Below, piece after piece: positions 21,843-33,679 of a stretch of DNA of 64,000 nucleotides. Location of the stretch: the NCBI RefSeq assembly GCF_001411555.2, contig NC_049907.1, positions 7,944,243 through 8,008,242 of the forward strand, written 5' to 3'. How positions within the stretch are numbered: the stretch's first letter is position 1; each line of letters begins with the position of its first letter. Origin of the DNA: Juglans regia. Its lineage: Eukaryota; Streptophyta; Magnoliopsida; Fagales; Juglandaceae. The notes under the pieces were generated by a model. The model saw only the letters and a program-made list of their open reading frames with translations, had not been told where the DNA came from and searched no databases. A program made the position numbers and the translations under genes.

Positions 21843-24800
21843 CTAAGTACAGGTATTATCAAAAGTCATTTCCTGTTACAATAAGACAAGTAAACAGTTC
21901 AACAATAACACCTAAAGACCCAAATCTAGTTACTCAACAGTTAGTAGCAGTCTGGTTCATCCAGTCACCAATTACCAACACTCCATGTCATGGTCATGAA
22001 CATTATCAACCAGATCATTATCATAAAGAAACAAGTTTACTTGAACGAATATATTTTTAAGAGAAGTATTAATCTTTCTAATAGGATGACAAGGAAAAAT
22101 AATTGTTTTAACACTTCACAGGTTTTTTTTTATTAGTTTACAACATTAAATAATCTGGCTAGTTCTTGCAGTTTGAGACCGAAAAAATTGAATGTGGGAT
22201 CAAAATGAAAATGATAAAATATAGTCAGGTGGCCATCAGTTTACTCATTGCAAAGAAGATGTTTAATAAATCTTCAGATTTTAAAGGGGCCATGGCCGCA
22301 TTGTTGGCCCCAAACATAAGTCTTCCATGTTGAAGTGGGCATACATGTTGACTTGAGGAATGAGAAAGGCACTATCTAGAGGAAAACCACAATCCTGGCT
22401 GTATTCTAGTCAATACGAGAATGAAATATAAACCACTGCATATATTTCCAAAGGGCAAACGTGATACCTGATCACATATAGGGCAGGCATTACTTCTTTC
22501 CATCCATTCAAGAATGCATGACAGGTGAAAGTGGTGTTCACATCTCGTTATAGTATTTGGATTCTCAGAATCATACTCTGCATTTGTAGGAGATAGAAAG
22601 TTTAAACATTAGCTATGACCTCTAAATTAATAAAACAATGCAGAAAAGACCAAAAAAGGTTATACAGTGAATAGAAACACCAGTTCCATGGTAATGCACC
22701 TTCAAGGCAAATAGGACAATCATCCTCTTCCTCTGCTACAGATATATTAAGTTCATTCAAATTTGGAACTTCTACTTTTCTTGGCGAGACATTCAAAGAA
22801 TTGGCTTGAGCTTTACAGTCTGATTCCTCAAGATCTTCACATGTAGTCAAAGTTCCAAAGCTACTGCCGATAATTGTTTCTCCAGCAGAGTCAGAATCTG
22901 TAGATCGTGAACATCCCAAGATCAAATCATATGGCAAAGGTGCAGGAGGCGGTCGATAAGTGTCAGGGGTTGATGCGTCTAGACCCAAATCAACCAGGAA
23001 TCCATCTATCAGTGTAGAGGCTGCATGAGATGTCAGGGATTCATGCTCTTCCAAAGCCGGTGGACACTGCAAAAAAGAACTAAACTTTTCAAAACTGGTA
23101 TATTTATATTAAAAAATGATTCTCATTTATCAATTTCAGCAAAAACAAGCCAGAAAACATTTATACTCCAACCTCCCTATCGTCTTGTTGACAGATAAAA
23201 GGATTTCCAAAACTGGGTAGCAAAATACAACTCAATATATCAGCTTATATCCACAAGAAAAACAAGGAAAGATCCATGCAAGTCCATCACAAATCAATAA
23301 GGAAAAAGCCAACAATTAAGATCGCTAATTATTACCACTGCATAAATGTAATGTTCAGAGTATGTTTTCTGGCAGCAATACAAAATCTTGCCACTTTCAA
23401 TATGACAACTTATCTCTCAAAACATCAAAATCTTGGAAATCAATATTCGTCACAATTGCAAGATCACTTTTTTGCTTTACCCTTATTCTGATCACAAAAA
23501 TCCTAATGGTAATCATGCAGGTTGAGATAATTTTTTTAACTACAATTTTCCAGCTAATGATGAGTTGGGATAAGAAATTAGCGAGGCCAGCTTCCAGAGG
23601 CTAGTTTTCGGCTTACAATGCCAGTAGAGACGAACAATTCATGCATTACCCTCTTAAGTACTTTTGTTCTCCCAAATTCACAAAATTTTGCATGACACTG
23701 TTGTGCTTCCAGTTTCTAAGCTTGATTCAACACTGAACTTTAAACTCATGTTTCTTTATTATTTTTGCTGGCATTAAATTGAGCGAAATATGATGTCGAG
23801 TACAGACTAACAGATAAAATTCCACCTGCGTACTGCACTATGCGACAGGGGTTCTGGCATAAGGAACATGTTAAATATATTCTTAGTCAACTGTTTTATA
23901 TATATTTTTTTATAAGAAGATATTTTATTGATATTGAAATAGGCATAGTCCAAGTATATAGGAAGTATATATGAGATTACACCTAGTTAGGAGCTAGAAA
24001 CAGATACAAGGAAATCATGAAAGTTGAGACCATTAAAGTCTATAACAATGGCCCACGGCCCCACATAAATAAAGTCTTCAAGAAAAAACTCTAAAACTCT
24101 TCCAAACAGCGCTCTCGATCCTCAAAATTTTGGTCATTCTTTTCCCACCAAATGCACCACAGTAGACAAATGGGAGCCAACTTCCACAAAGCTGCAATTT
24201 GTGGTATCCCCTGATCCCTCTCCAGCTAGCTAGTAGGTCAACCACCCTCCTCGGCATAACGCCAAGACCCCATGCTAATCTCATTTTGTTGAAAAAGTAA
24301 TTCCATGAGGCCCTAGCAAACTCACAATGTAGAAGTAAATGATCCACTATTTTTGCACATACAACACCAATCAATAAGGAAACCGATGTTTCCTTAGGTT
24401 GTCAATGGTCAGGATCTTCCCTAATGATGCAGTCCAAACAAAAAAAGCAGCCTTAAGAGGTGCTTTACTCCTCCAAATGCTCTTCAAAGGAAAGTGATAC
24501 TAGCTTGAGTAATGAGAACCTCATAGAAAGAGAGTATAGAAAAGTTTCCTTTACAAGGAGTCCAAACAAACTTATCCACCACTGTATCATCAGCTCCAAT
24601 GGTGTATAACAAGTTAAAGAACTCAACAAAGACACCAACCTCCCAATCATGTACCTCCCTAATGAAATTGACATTCCACTACTGTGAGCCATTAGTAATT
24701 TCCCTCAAATCAGCCACCAAAGCATCATGTACCCGTGCAATTCATTCTGAAAATAGAGGGGTAAGCATCCTTAAGAGCCATATCTCCAACCCAAACATCA

Positions 24801-27800
24801 TGGCAAAAACTAATTCTATCACCATCCCCCATACTCGAGAAGGACCCCCAACCTTTCCGGATATGTTTCCATAACCCCACTCCATATGCCCCCCAACATT
24901 ACCCCCCTCTCCCTGCTTTTAATTATCTTAATAATTTCTAACCATTTTCCACAACCATTTCCTTTGTTGAAGACCCTCAAATTGCGAGCCCCCAACCCCC
25001 CACCCCTCACTAGAGAGCAAACCTTGTCCCAACCAACTAAATGAAACTTAAACTCCTCGCAGAGTCCACTCCACAGAAAATCTTGTTGGAGCTTCTCAAT
25101 CCGTAAGGCGACACTAGCTAAGAGAGGCAATAATGATAAGAAATATGTGGGAAGGTTTGAAAGTGTGCTCTTTATTAAGGTAATCCAACCCTCTTTAGAA
25201 AAATACAACATTTTCCACCTAGCCGGCCTTCGTTCTATCTTCTCTAACACCTCATCCCAAATAATCTCGGCTTTGAATGATGCTCCTAGCGGAAGGCCAA
25301 GATACTTCATAGGCAGCGAAGAAACCACACAACCTAATAAGCTGGCCAGACCCCTTACGTTGCTAATGTTACCCACAACAACCAACTCAGACTGAGAAAG
25401 ATTTACTTTTAAACCAAAAACAGCTTCAAAGCAAAGTAAGATAGCCCTTAAAGATTGGATATGACCTTGGTTGCCTCACAAAATAACAACGTATCATTTG
25501 CAAACAAAAGATGTGAAATAATGGTAGAGCCATGATTAGTATCATCGAGTAACCTGAGAAAAAACCACACTCAACTGAAGTCGACAACATTCTACTAAGA
25601 GCCTCCATGACAATAACAAATAAGAGAGGTGATAATGGATCATCTTGTTGCAACTCCCATGAACTATTGAAGAATCCCACAGGGTCACCATTCACCAAAA
25701 CCGAGAATTGACTATTGGCACACAATGGCCTAATCCACAACCTCCATCTCTCAACAACTGGAGACAACTTCAAAGCAAAGTAAGATAGCCCTCAAAGATT
25801 GGATATGACCTTGGTTTGCCTCACAAAATAACAGCGTATCATCTGCAAACAAAAGATGTAAAATAATGGTAGAGTCATGGTTAGTATCCCCAATCTAGTA
25901 ACCAGAGAAAAAACCACCCTCAACTGAAGTCGACAACATTATACTAAGAGCCTCCATGACAATAACAAATAAGAGAGGTGATAATGGATCGTCTTGTCGC
26001 AATTCTCACGAACTGTTGAAGAATCCCACGGGTTCACCATTCACCAAAACCGAGAATCGAACTGTTGGCACACAATGCCTAATCCACAACCTCCATCTCT
26101 CACCAACTGGAGACAACTTCAAAGCAAAGTAAGATAGCCCTCAAAGATTAGATATGACCTTGGTCTGCCTCACAAAATAATAGCGTATCATCTGCAAACA
26201 AAAGATGGGAAATAATGGTAGAGCCATGGTTAGTATCCCCCACTGAGTAACCTGAGAAAAAACCACCCTCAACGGAAGCCGACAACATTCTACTAAGAGC
26301 CTCCATGACAATAACAAATAAAAGGGGTGAAAATAGATAGCCTTGTCGCAAACCCCCGTGAATTGTTGAAGAATCCCATGGGGTCACTATTCACCAGAAC
26401 CGAGAATTGAACTGTTGACACACAATGCCTAATCCACAACCTCCATCTCTCCCCAAAACCACATCTCCTCAACAAGTAAAATAGGAATTCCCAATTAATA
26501 TGATCATACGCCTTCTCTATGTCTAATTTACACAAAATACCCAGATCTCCTAACTTAATCCTGTTGTCCAAGCATCCGTTAGTGATAAGGACTAAATCCA
26601 ATATTTGTCTTCCCCTTACAAATGCATTTTGGGACTTAGATATGATTCTATCCATGACTAAGCTCATCCTATTAGCAAGAAATTTTGAAATTATCTTGTA
26701 CATACCACTAACAAGATTAATAGGACGGAAATCCTTCACCTCCATTACACCAACCTTTTTGGGAACAAGTGCAATGAATGCAGAATTACAACTCTTATCA
26801 GACTTCCCAAAAGAGAAAAACCCATGAAAAACCTTCATGACATCTTCTTTCACCACCTCCCAACAACCGTTTTATATCGGGATAGCAAAAAAAACTTTGT
26901 GGTTGTGTTTGGAAAGAAGAATTTGGATTTGAATCTCAAATTAATGCCATAATTTTAAACTTCTTTCTTTTTATTTTAATTTGAAATTCAAGTTCAAAAT
27001 TTGGTTCATATCTAAATCTAAATCTAAATCTAAATCTAAATCTAAATCCAAATCCAAATCCAAATCCAAATCCTCATCCCAAAATCTAACCATCCAAATG
27101 TAACATATAGGTTTTCTAAATACTTTACGCTTGGTACAGAAAATCAGCTTATATCCTTGTAAATTGACATGCACTCCCACTATTCAACAAGCTCAAAGCC
27201 CAAGTATCCTACTCGACTGCATTCCCAAAAGCAAATTGCAGCAACAGAAATCAGTCCCACTCTGAACTTTTAAAATACAACACACAAAGGAAATAAAAAT
27301 GGATCCAAATACAACAGGGTCAAGTTGATCCCACTCCTTTCAGAAAGGGAAAAGCATTTGCATCTCAGATCAGCTTTCCAACGCACCGAAATCAGGCCAC
27401 CATTTAGGATGGATTCAGATTTCAGGTGGGAAATGGATGGAATCAAGGACAGTGATGCGTTGGAGGATGAAAGATTAATATCTAAGGAGAGCAAGTAACT
27501 CAGTGGAGGAAGTAAGACTAATATCTATGGTAAGCAAGTAACTCGGTGGAAAATCCAGCAGTTATCAGATGTGATTTGGTTCATAGCGCCAATGTGAAGT
27601 TGCCGAGGAGGCCACCCTTGCATGATAGCAATGTAGTTGGACTTGCTAAGGGGATTATTTAACTGGACAATAAAAATGTAGAAAAACTGCAGTCTGATCA
27701 TAAACTTTTCTGAAATCCAGCACGACTGTGATCATAGCTTTCCTGACCAAATAGGGTTTGCAGTTCTAAAAGCTCTGAAATCTGACTCTAGCAGGGCTTT

Positions 27801-28374
27801 GGATGCAAAGAATGGTGGTAATAAGAAAGGAATTGCTCAAATTCTATGGCAGATATATATCCCATCCCCAATTTATGAGAAAAGATACAACACCCTGAAG
27901 AGAGTCATTGCGGTAAACCAGTATTGTTTCATGGAACCCTATAATTTAGCTATATAAGCTTCGGAATTTCTCTGATTAAAAATCGTATCTGGTTAAAGTA
28001 TCTTAAAAAATCAGGATAAATAAAAATGTATTCAAGAAGGAAAAAATTTCCACGGATTAGGTAAAAATAAAGAGAAACTAGAAGAGATTTTTCGATATCA
28101 CAAGTTGATTTCCACCTTAGCTTTATTTCATAAAAATCTTGTAATAACACAAACAAGCAACACTGATAGCAGCGAATGATGATTGGGGGCAATAGATAGA
28201 GCAGCTGCAATATATATGCTACACCAATAGCAAGTCAAGAAGAAAAAAAAAAAAGGAGCACAAAACAAGAATAATGCCAGTCTTGTAAAGTTAGAGAGAG
28301 ATTTTTCTGACATAGTAATAGACTGGTGTTCCATGCAGATGAGCTTTTCTGGAAGAACAGCAGCAACCTCCCAT
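21843..28374 (-). CDS. RING-H2 E3 ubiquitin ligase, RHB1A-like
   Basis: Four coding exons join in frame: 28312-28374, 22700-23066, 22468-22577 and 21843-21872 (TAG), giving 189 residues. The protein starts [21 protein letters not shown]; Gly2 with the Cys cluster suggests N-myristoylation/palmitoylation and membrane attachment. An acidic, Ser/Thr-rich middle follows. A C-terminal RING-H2 (CPICLE...[14 protein letters not shown]...CPICDQ) has the C3H2C3 ligands intact. The short tail is EMTFDNTCT. Architecture and length match Arabidopsis RHB1A from memory. It would pass ubiquitin from an E2 to unknown targets. A non-coding 5' exon lies at 29770 upward. Intron 1 coding-side is 5.2 kb and hosts a LINE (23902-26878). 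The last exon codes for only nine residues. Confidence 0.85.
23902..26878 (-). mobile_element. 5'-truncated L1-type LINE in RING gene intron
   Basis: On the minus strand, RT begins near 26856 ([25 protein letters not shown]). It passes FADD (about 26200) and runs to zf-RVT and a short 3' UTR. The tail reads ...CCTATATACTTGGACTATGCC... then AATAAAATATCTTCTTATAAAAAAA, the same signature as the LINEs at 33.7 and 40.8 kb. GTTTTATAT occurs at both borders (23893-23901 and 26879-26887), a target duplication. There are many stops and frameshifts. There is no RNase H domain, unlike the LINEs at 6.9 and 51.3 kb. It lies in the same orientation as its host gene. Confidence 0.8.
25431..26470 (-). repeat. 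Tandem triplication of the LINE RT core
   Basis: The segment starting GCAAAGTAAGATAGCCC recurs at 25434, 25775 and 26124 (period about 341-349 bp). Each unit carries the RT palm region ([28 protein letters not shown] or its decayed form). The units are close copies with scattered point differences. An ordinary LINE holds this region once. Confidence 0.8.
27011..27073 (+). repeat. Hexanucleotide microsatellite (AAATCY)n
   Basis: There are about ten uninterrupted units: six AAATCT then four to five AAATCC. It sits inside a possible MITE whose outer parts read TGTGTTTGGA near 26907 and TCCAAATGTAACA near 27092-27104. It lies within the RING gene intron. Confidence 0.75.
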
Positions 28375-29769
28375 CCCTGAAGTTATTTCTGTTATCCACC
28401 CAAAACTACCATTGATTGGTGCAACGATTCTGTTATTTGGCATCATAGGACAGCCAAATCCCACAGATCCAAAGTAAATAAATGTTACTCCAAGAGAAAA
28501 ATCTTGCTAAAGAAAGAATTACAATCCATGGCAAAGATGCAAAAACAAAAGATGGGCAATGGAGTGTAGGTTAGGAAACAAAGCCAAAAAAAGTGGACAA
28601 ATATCAGGATTAAGCTAGCCATAAAATTGATGGAGGATCCAGATCCAGTTAACAAGAAAATTGTAACCCAATACCGAAGACACACCAAAACTAGTTTGCC
28701 AATGTTTAGGATGACTAGCATCATGGCTTACAAAAGGGTATGCTGATTACATTGATTATAATTTATAACCCAAATTCAGAACTGCAAAGTGAAGATAAAT
28801 TGATTAGCTGATGACAAACACCCATCAGTCAACAACCTGAAAAGTCGGCAAGTTTATATAAATAAAAGTGTAACTGGGTTTGCTTATCAAGCGTAATAGC
28901 TAAACATACAACTCTATACCTCCCTTCTGCATGTTGCAAACATTACCAACTGCACCTTCAACTACCATTCTGAGGGACCTTTGCAACTACCACAAACAAT
29001 CTGAATACAAAATTCTACTCTACATGCATATTATAACCCAAATGGCATCATCCGAGTTCACATTTATCTGATCTAAAGCACAAAATGGGGAAATTTGATG
29101 CATATGATACACCATACTTGTCATGTACAAATCACTAGCATATGAATTGGCACAAGGACTTTTAGCATTTCCACAACCCTTCCTCGTCCCGAATGGATCA
29201 CATGGCAACATATTTTCAAGTTCAACATATCATGCAAGTGTGTACATATGCAAACGATTGGATAAAAAACAATTTCATTTTCAGAGCCTGATGACATCCG
29301 AAGAGTCACATACTTGTCTGCAGTTCTTCCTACACCAATCTACCCAAATTAGTTGCAATCCACCTTAATTCGTTACCAGTGTCATAAGTTCGAGGGTTAA
29401 AAAAAAAAAAAACCACGAAGACAAGTGACAAATACAATAAATTTATTTGAACTAAATTCAGATACAGCTACAGAGAAAAAACAATATATTTTTTTTATAA
29501 GAAAAGCTACAGAGAAAAAACATAACTCAAATTATATTATAAACTTTAAAAAACGATATAACAAGCTAGTACATCATTCCGAAAATTTGAAACTGCCGAA
29601 CCCCAGACCCTCCAATCATGTTCAGTTTGTTCCGCAAAAAGATTACCATAAAACCCAGATAGGAAGTTGGCCACAGAGAGACAGAGAAAGAAATTAAGGG
29701 ATGTGCACCGAAAAATAGATCAAACAAACGAATTCCAAAACTAACAAAGATATGAGCAGCAAAGCTTAC

Positions 29770-29870
29770 CACTAGAAAAGACAGATTCTTGCAGAACTCG
29801 AATAGGGCTTAGAGAAGTTGTAGAAAGGTTCGGAAACTCTTTTACGTCTTTTGTTTTTGTATTCTAAACC
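29770..29870 (-). other. Probable non-coding first exon of the RING gene
   Basis: The minus strand reads ...CTTTTCTAGTG then GTAAGC, a good donor with the last exon base at 29770. A matching acceptor, GGATAACAG, lies just upstream of the coding start (exon base 28388; ATG at 28372-28374). The transcription start cannot be fixed from sequence; the upper limit given is approximate. Confidence 0.45.
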
Positions 29871-30609
29871 ACTGTTTGCGCTCCACTCGTATCTCTCTCA
29901 AATAGCCGACGGAGTGACGGGTATACAACTTGACTATTTTCTATTGATAAATACTTGATTTGTACTGTGCTTGGTACTTCTTTATCCCTAGGTAAAAAGT
30001 GGACGTCAAGAATTACAGTGAAAAAATCTAAGAACGAACCATTAGCCCACTTTCCACCATATTTGGTTTCTCATCATCATGAGTTTCTTTCACGTAATCA
30101 TTTGGCTCTTATCATTCTTAGAAGAAAAACTCTAGACATAAGTTGTTTAATCTCCACGTTACTTAAAAATATATAATTTTATATTTTTATTTCATGAAAT
30201 ATAAAATATAGAGATAAAAAAATAAAATTATATACTATTAAGTAATGTATAGAATACGAAGTTTCTGTACACGACTCTTCTTAAAATGACACTATTTTGA
30301 TGAAGATGATGACCAGCTTGTTTGTCAGTTCTGGGTCTATCTGTTTCATGCCTTCAATGTGTAACCAAAAAAAAAAAAAAATAATAAAAATAGAATTCAT
30401 CGTTTGAAGAGTTCATCTCAATTATTTTCTATTATTTAGATTAGTTTGCATAAAATATATATATATATATTTTTTCCATGAATAACATCATAAAATGTTC
30501 ATGACATTTTACTGCTCGGTTGCTTCATTCTCGATCGTATACGTACATATGTTCCCCGGACTGCCACGGTTGAGAAACAAGACAAATGAGGGAAAACCAC
30601 ATATGTTAG

Positions 30610-30775
30610 ACTCTCAAATCTAAATCTATTCATCATTATATCGTGACATTAGATGAAAGGTTTACAAATAAAATATAATAAATAATTTCTAATTATCTAA
30701 TGCCACATCATAGAATGATAAGAGGATGATAAAAATTGAGATGATAAGTAGCATTACACTTAACACAAATATTTT
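30610..30775. mobile_element. Fold-back MITE, TCATC family, upstream of PPR gene
   Basis: It has the same arms as the copy at 20459: CTATTCATCAT...GTGACATTAGATG on the left and ATAAGAGGATGATAAAAATTGAGATGATAAG on the right. The remaining intergenic sequence between the divergent RING and PPR genes (29.87-31.28 kb) is AT-rich, with no gene I can support. Confidence 0.55.
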
Positions 30776-31276
30776 TTTTCATAAAAAAAAATTAAAAATA
30801 TTAGGTTTAAACTTAGTGGATTCACTGTTGTAATTCATTTTAACATAGTTTTTATTTATTTATTTAAGTGATTAATATCAAGAATCTCTTAAAAACTATT
30901 TCATCTACACAAAAATCTTACACATTGGCTTGGTTCGATGTGAACTATCATTTGTAAAAGTTTTTTTTTTATAAATAAATCTAATATATTATATAAATTA
31001 TTTTATATAAGATTTATGTGTAAAGCTAACACTTCTTGTTGGAATGTTACTAAAAATGGCAAGAATTTCTTTTTCCAAAATTTGTATATTTATTTCTCAA
31101 AAATTTCCAAGTACATAGTCACTCTGCCATAAAGGAACCTTTACTACGTGGTTTTTTACGTTTGTACAGGCTTATTATGCTGTCAAAGCAAGGCATCGTT
31201 AAAATTTCAGTTCAGGCCCAGCAGCATTTCAAACTTTCGATAAGCAAATTGAGTCGTTTCCACTCTCTATCTTCGA

Positions 31277-33286
31277 ATGCTGACCAGATGCCGCTCATCT
31301 TCAAAACCTACCGTCCTTTTCAAACGGCAGTTGACCTTCCCGCCAACCACTTTCTCAGTTCTGAGCAGCCAAAATGCCCAAAATCAAGAAGACCCATTTT
31401 ACATAACCCATTCACCTCTTTCCCTGGGCAGACTCAGAGCCAAAATGCTTCTTTCCGCATCTACCCATTTAACTGATCCTCACTCTGCACGTTCTTTTTG
31501 CTCCGACGCCCTCAGAGTCTCAGCCAAAATGGGTTTCCTTCCCGAAGGAAAACAGCTGCATGCACATATGATAAAGTTGGGTTTGTGTAATGTGTTGGCC
31601 TTACACAATCATCTTTTGAATGTTTATTTTAGATGTCAGGAGTTTGATGACGCAAAGACACTGTTTGGTGAAATGCGTGCTAGAAATGTGGTGTCGTGGA
31701 ATACTGTGATTTGTGGTGTTGTTGACTGGAGAAGTAATAATTGGTGGAGTCTGTATCTGGGGTTTTCTTATTTTAGGAGAATGTTGTTGGAAAGGGTAGG
31801 ACCGGATGATATAACTTTTAACAGTTTGTTTCGTGCATGCATTGAGTTGCATGATGTTGTGATTGGTAGACAATTGCATTGTTTCATTGTAAAAGTGGCG
31901 CTTGACTTTCATAGTTTTGTTGGCAGCGCTCTCGTCAAATTGTACGCAACTTTTGGCCTGGTGGAAGATGCTAGGCGGGCTTTTAATGGTGTTCTGTTTA
32001 GAGATTTGGTTTTGTGGAATGTCATGTTGTCTGGCTATGTTTCGAATTGTTTGGTTAAAGATGCTTTTGGGGTCTTCAATTTGATGCAGTTGGAAGGTGT
32101 TAAGGGGGATGAGTTTACATTTAGTAGCCTGATGAGTTCCTGTAGTGCTTTGGGAACTTGTGGTTTGGGAAAGCAGATTCATAGCCTTATTGTTAAAAAG
32201 TCTTTTGATTTAGACGTTCAAGTGGCCAGTGTACTCATTGATATGTATGCCAAGAATAAAAATATAGATGATGCTCGGAAGGCTTTTGATGGGATAGCCA
32301 TTAAAAATGTGGTGTCTTGGAACACTATGATTGTGGGCTATGGACAACAAGGAGATGGGAAGGAAGCTATGAAGCTCCTCCGGGGAATGTTACGAACAGA
32401 TCTCTGTCTTGATGAGTTAACCCTTTCTAGTATCCTTAGCTCATGTGGCAATGTGTCTGCCACTTGTGAAATTATGCAGGTTCATGCTTTCACTGTTAAG
32501 TTTGGGTTTCAAGTTTTCATATCAATTTCCAATGCCCTCATAAATGCATACTCCAAGTGTGGTAGCATCCTTGGTGCATATCAATGTTTTAGCTCTGTTT
32601 TGAAGCCTGATCTAGTTACATGGACCTCAATTTTATGCGCATATGCATTCCATGGTCTTGCCAAAGAAGCTACTAAGTTATTTGAGAAGATGTTATCTCA
32701 TGGCATGAGGCCAGATCCAATCGCCTTTCTTGGGGTTCTATCTGCCTGCAGCCATGGGGGGCTGGTAGAGAAGGGGCTTCATTACTTCAATTTAATGATC
32801 AATGACTACCAAATTGTGCCAGAGTCAAATCATTTTACCTGTCTTATTGACCTCCTTGCTCGCTCTGGTCTTTTGGATGAGGCATTTAGTGTTTTGGCCT
32901 CCATGCCAATAGAACCTGGGTCAGACACCTTGGGAGCATTCATTGGGGCATGTAAAGTCTATAAAAATCTCGAACTAGCAAAATGGGCTGCAGAAAAGTT
33001 ATTTGCATTGGAGCCAAACAAGCCTGTGAATTATGCTCTAATGTCTAACGTGTATGCTTCCCAAAGTCGGTGGTGTGATGTGGCAGGAGCACGCAAAATG
33101 ATAAGGGACAGATGTGATTCCAAAGTTCCTGGCTGTAGCTGGGTGGAGATTGCTGGTAATGTTCATTCGTTTGTGTCAAGTGATAAATCCCACCCAAAAT
33201 CTCTGGAGGTGTATGCTATGTTAGGAACACTGCATAGTTTGATGAAGGATGATAATCATATGTTGAATGCAAAACTCTACAGCTGA
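31277..33286 (+). CDS. Pentatricopeptide repeat protein, PLS class with E motifs
   Basis: A single-exon gene of 669 codons with ATG at 31277-31279. The first 55 residues are rich in Ser, Thr, Arg and Lys with few acids, which suggests a mitochondrial targeting peptide. From about residue 85 there are repeated 31-36-residue PPR units of the P, L and S types (GKQLHAHMIKLG, ARNVVSWNTVICG, KNVVSWNTMIVGYGQQG, PDLVTWTSILCAYAFHG). The C-terminus has E and E+ motifs (LEPNKPVNYALMSNVYAS, VPGCSWVEIAG). It ends about 45 residues after the latter with no DYW domain. Such proteins bind organelle RNA and specify C-to-U editing with a partner deaminase. It most resembles the At2g46050 type from memory. A later in-frame Met is possible as start. 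Confidence 0.88.
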   Translation: MLTRCRSSSKPTVLFKRQLTFPPTTFSVLSSQNAQNQEDPFYITHSPLSLGRLRAKMLLSASTHLTDPHSARSFCSDALRVSAKMGFLPEGKQLHAHMIKLGLCNVLALHNHLLNVYFRCQEFDDAKTLFGEMRARNVVSWNTVICGVVDWRSNNWWSLYLGFSYFRRMLLERVGPDDITFNSLFRACIELHDVVIGRQLHCFIVKVALDFHSFVGSALVKLYATFGLVEDARRAFNGVLFRDLVLWNVMLSGYVSNCLVKDAFGVFNLMQLEGVKGDEFTFSSLMSSCSALGTCGLGKQIHSLIVKKSFDLDVQVASVLIDMYAKNKNIDDARKAFDGIAIKNVVSWNTMIVGYGQQGDGKEAMKLLRGMLRTDLCLDELTLSSILSSCGNVSATCEIMQVHAFTVKFGFQVFISISNALINAYSKCGSILGAYQCFSSVLKPDLVTWTSILCAYAFHGLAKEATKLFEKMLSHGMRPDPIAFLGVLSACSHGGLVEKGLHYFNLMINDYQIVPESNHFTCLIDLLARSGLLDEAFSVLASMPIEPGSDTLGAFIGACKVYKNLELAKWAAEKLFALEPNKPVNYALMSNVYASQSRWCDVAGARKMIRDRCDSKVPGCSWVEIAGNVHSFVSSDKSHPKSLEVYAMLGTLHSLMKDDNHMLNAKLYS

Positions 33287-33679
33287 CGGTATTCTAGGCA
33301 ACTGTGTCCTTAACATCCTTTGCTAGTCCTAAATTCAACTTCGAGCCCCATAGGCCACGAGTGGTCATGTTGCACATTCTAAGGTAAAGATTGGCTAGTA
33401 TTTTAAAGTAATTATGTTTTAACGTCTTGAAACATAATAATTTCTCCAGTTGTACATTACGTAACTATATTTACAAATGTTGGTCGAACATGGATCTTTC
33501 ATTAATAGTACTGGTATTACCATGATCTCTTAGCCTTCCGAATGATGCAGTCCTTATGGAGCTGCAGTAATATGTATTTTACACTCTTTACACCCGTCAA
33601 GGTTTCTCAATTTTGTTTCATTAATATTTTTTCTGATTTTTTATTGGTAGTTTTTTCTCTGATATAATTTTTATAGGTT

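Noticed and set aside
25431..26470. CRISPR-like or satellite array
   Set aside because: The three units are about 345 bp, contain RT coding sequence and lie inside a LINE; there are no spacers.
26971..27180. Open frame with a DLDLDLDL repeat peptide
   Set aside because: It is a translation of the hexanucleotide microsatellite, not a gene.
31601..32182. 193-codon open frame antisense to the PPR gene
   Set aside because: It is a shadow of the strong PPR coding frame and has no domain of its own.
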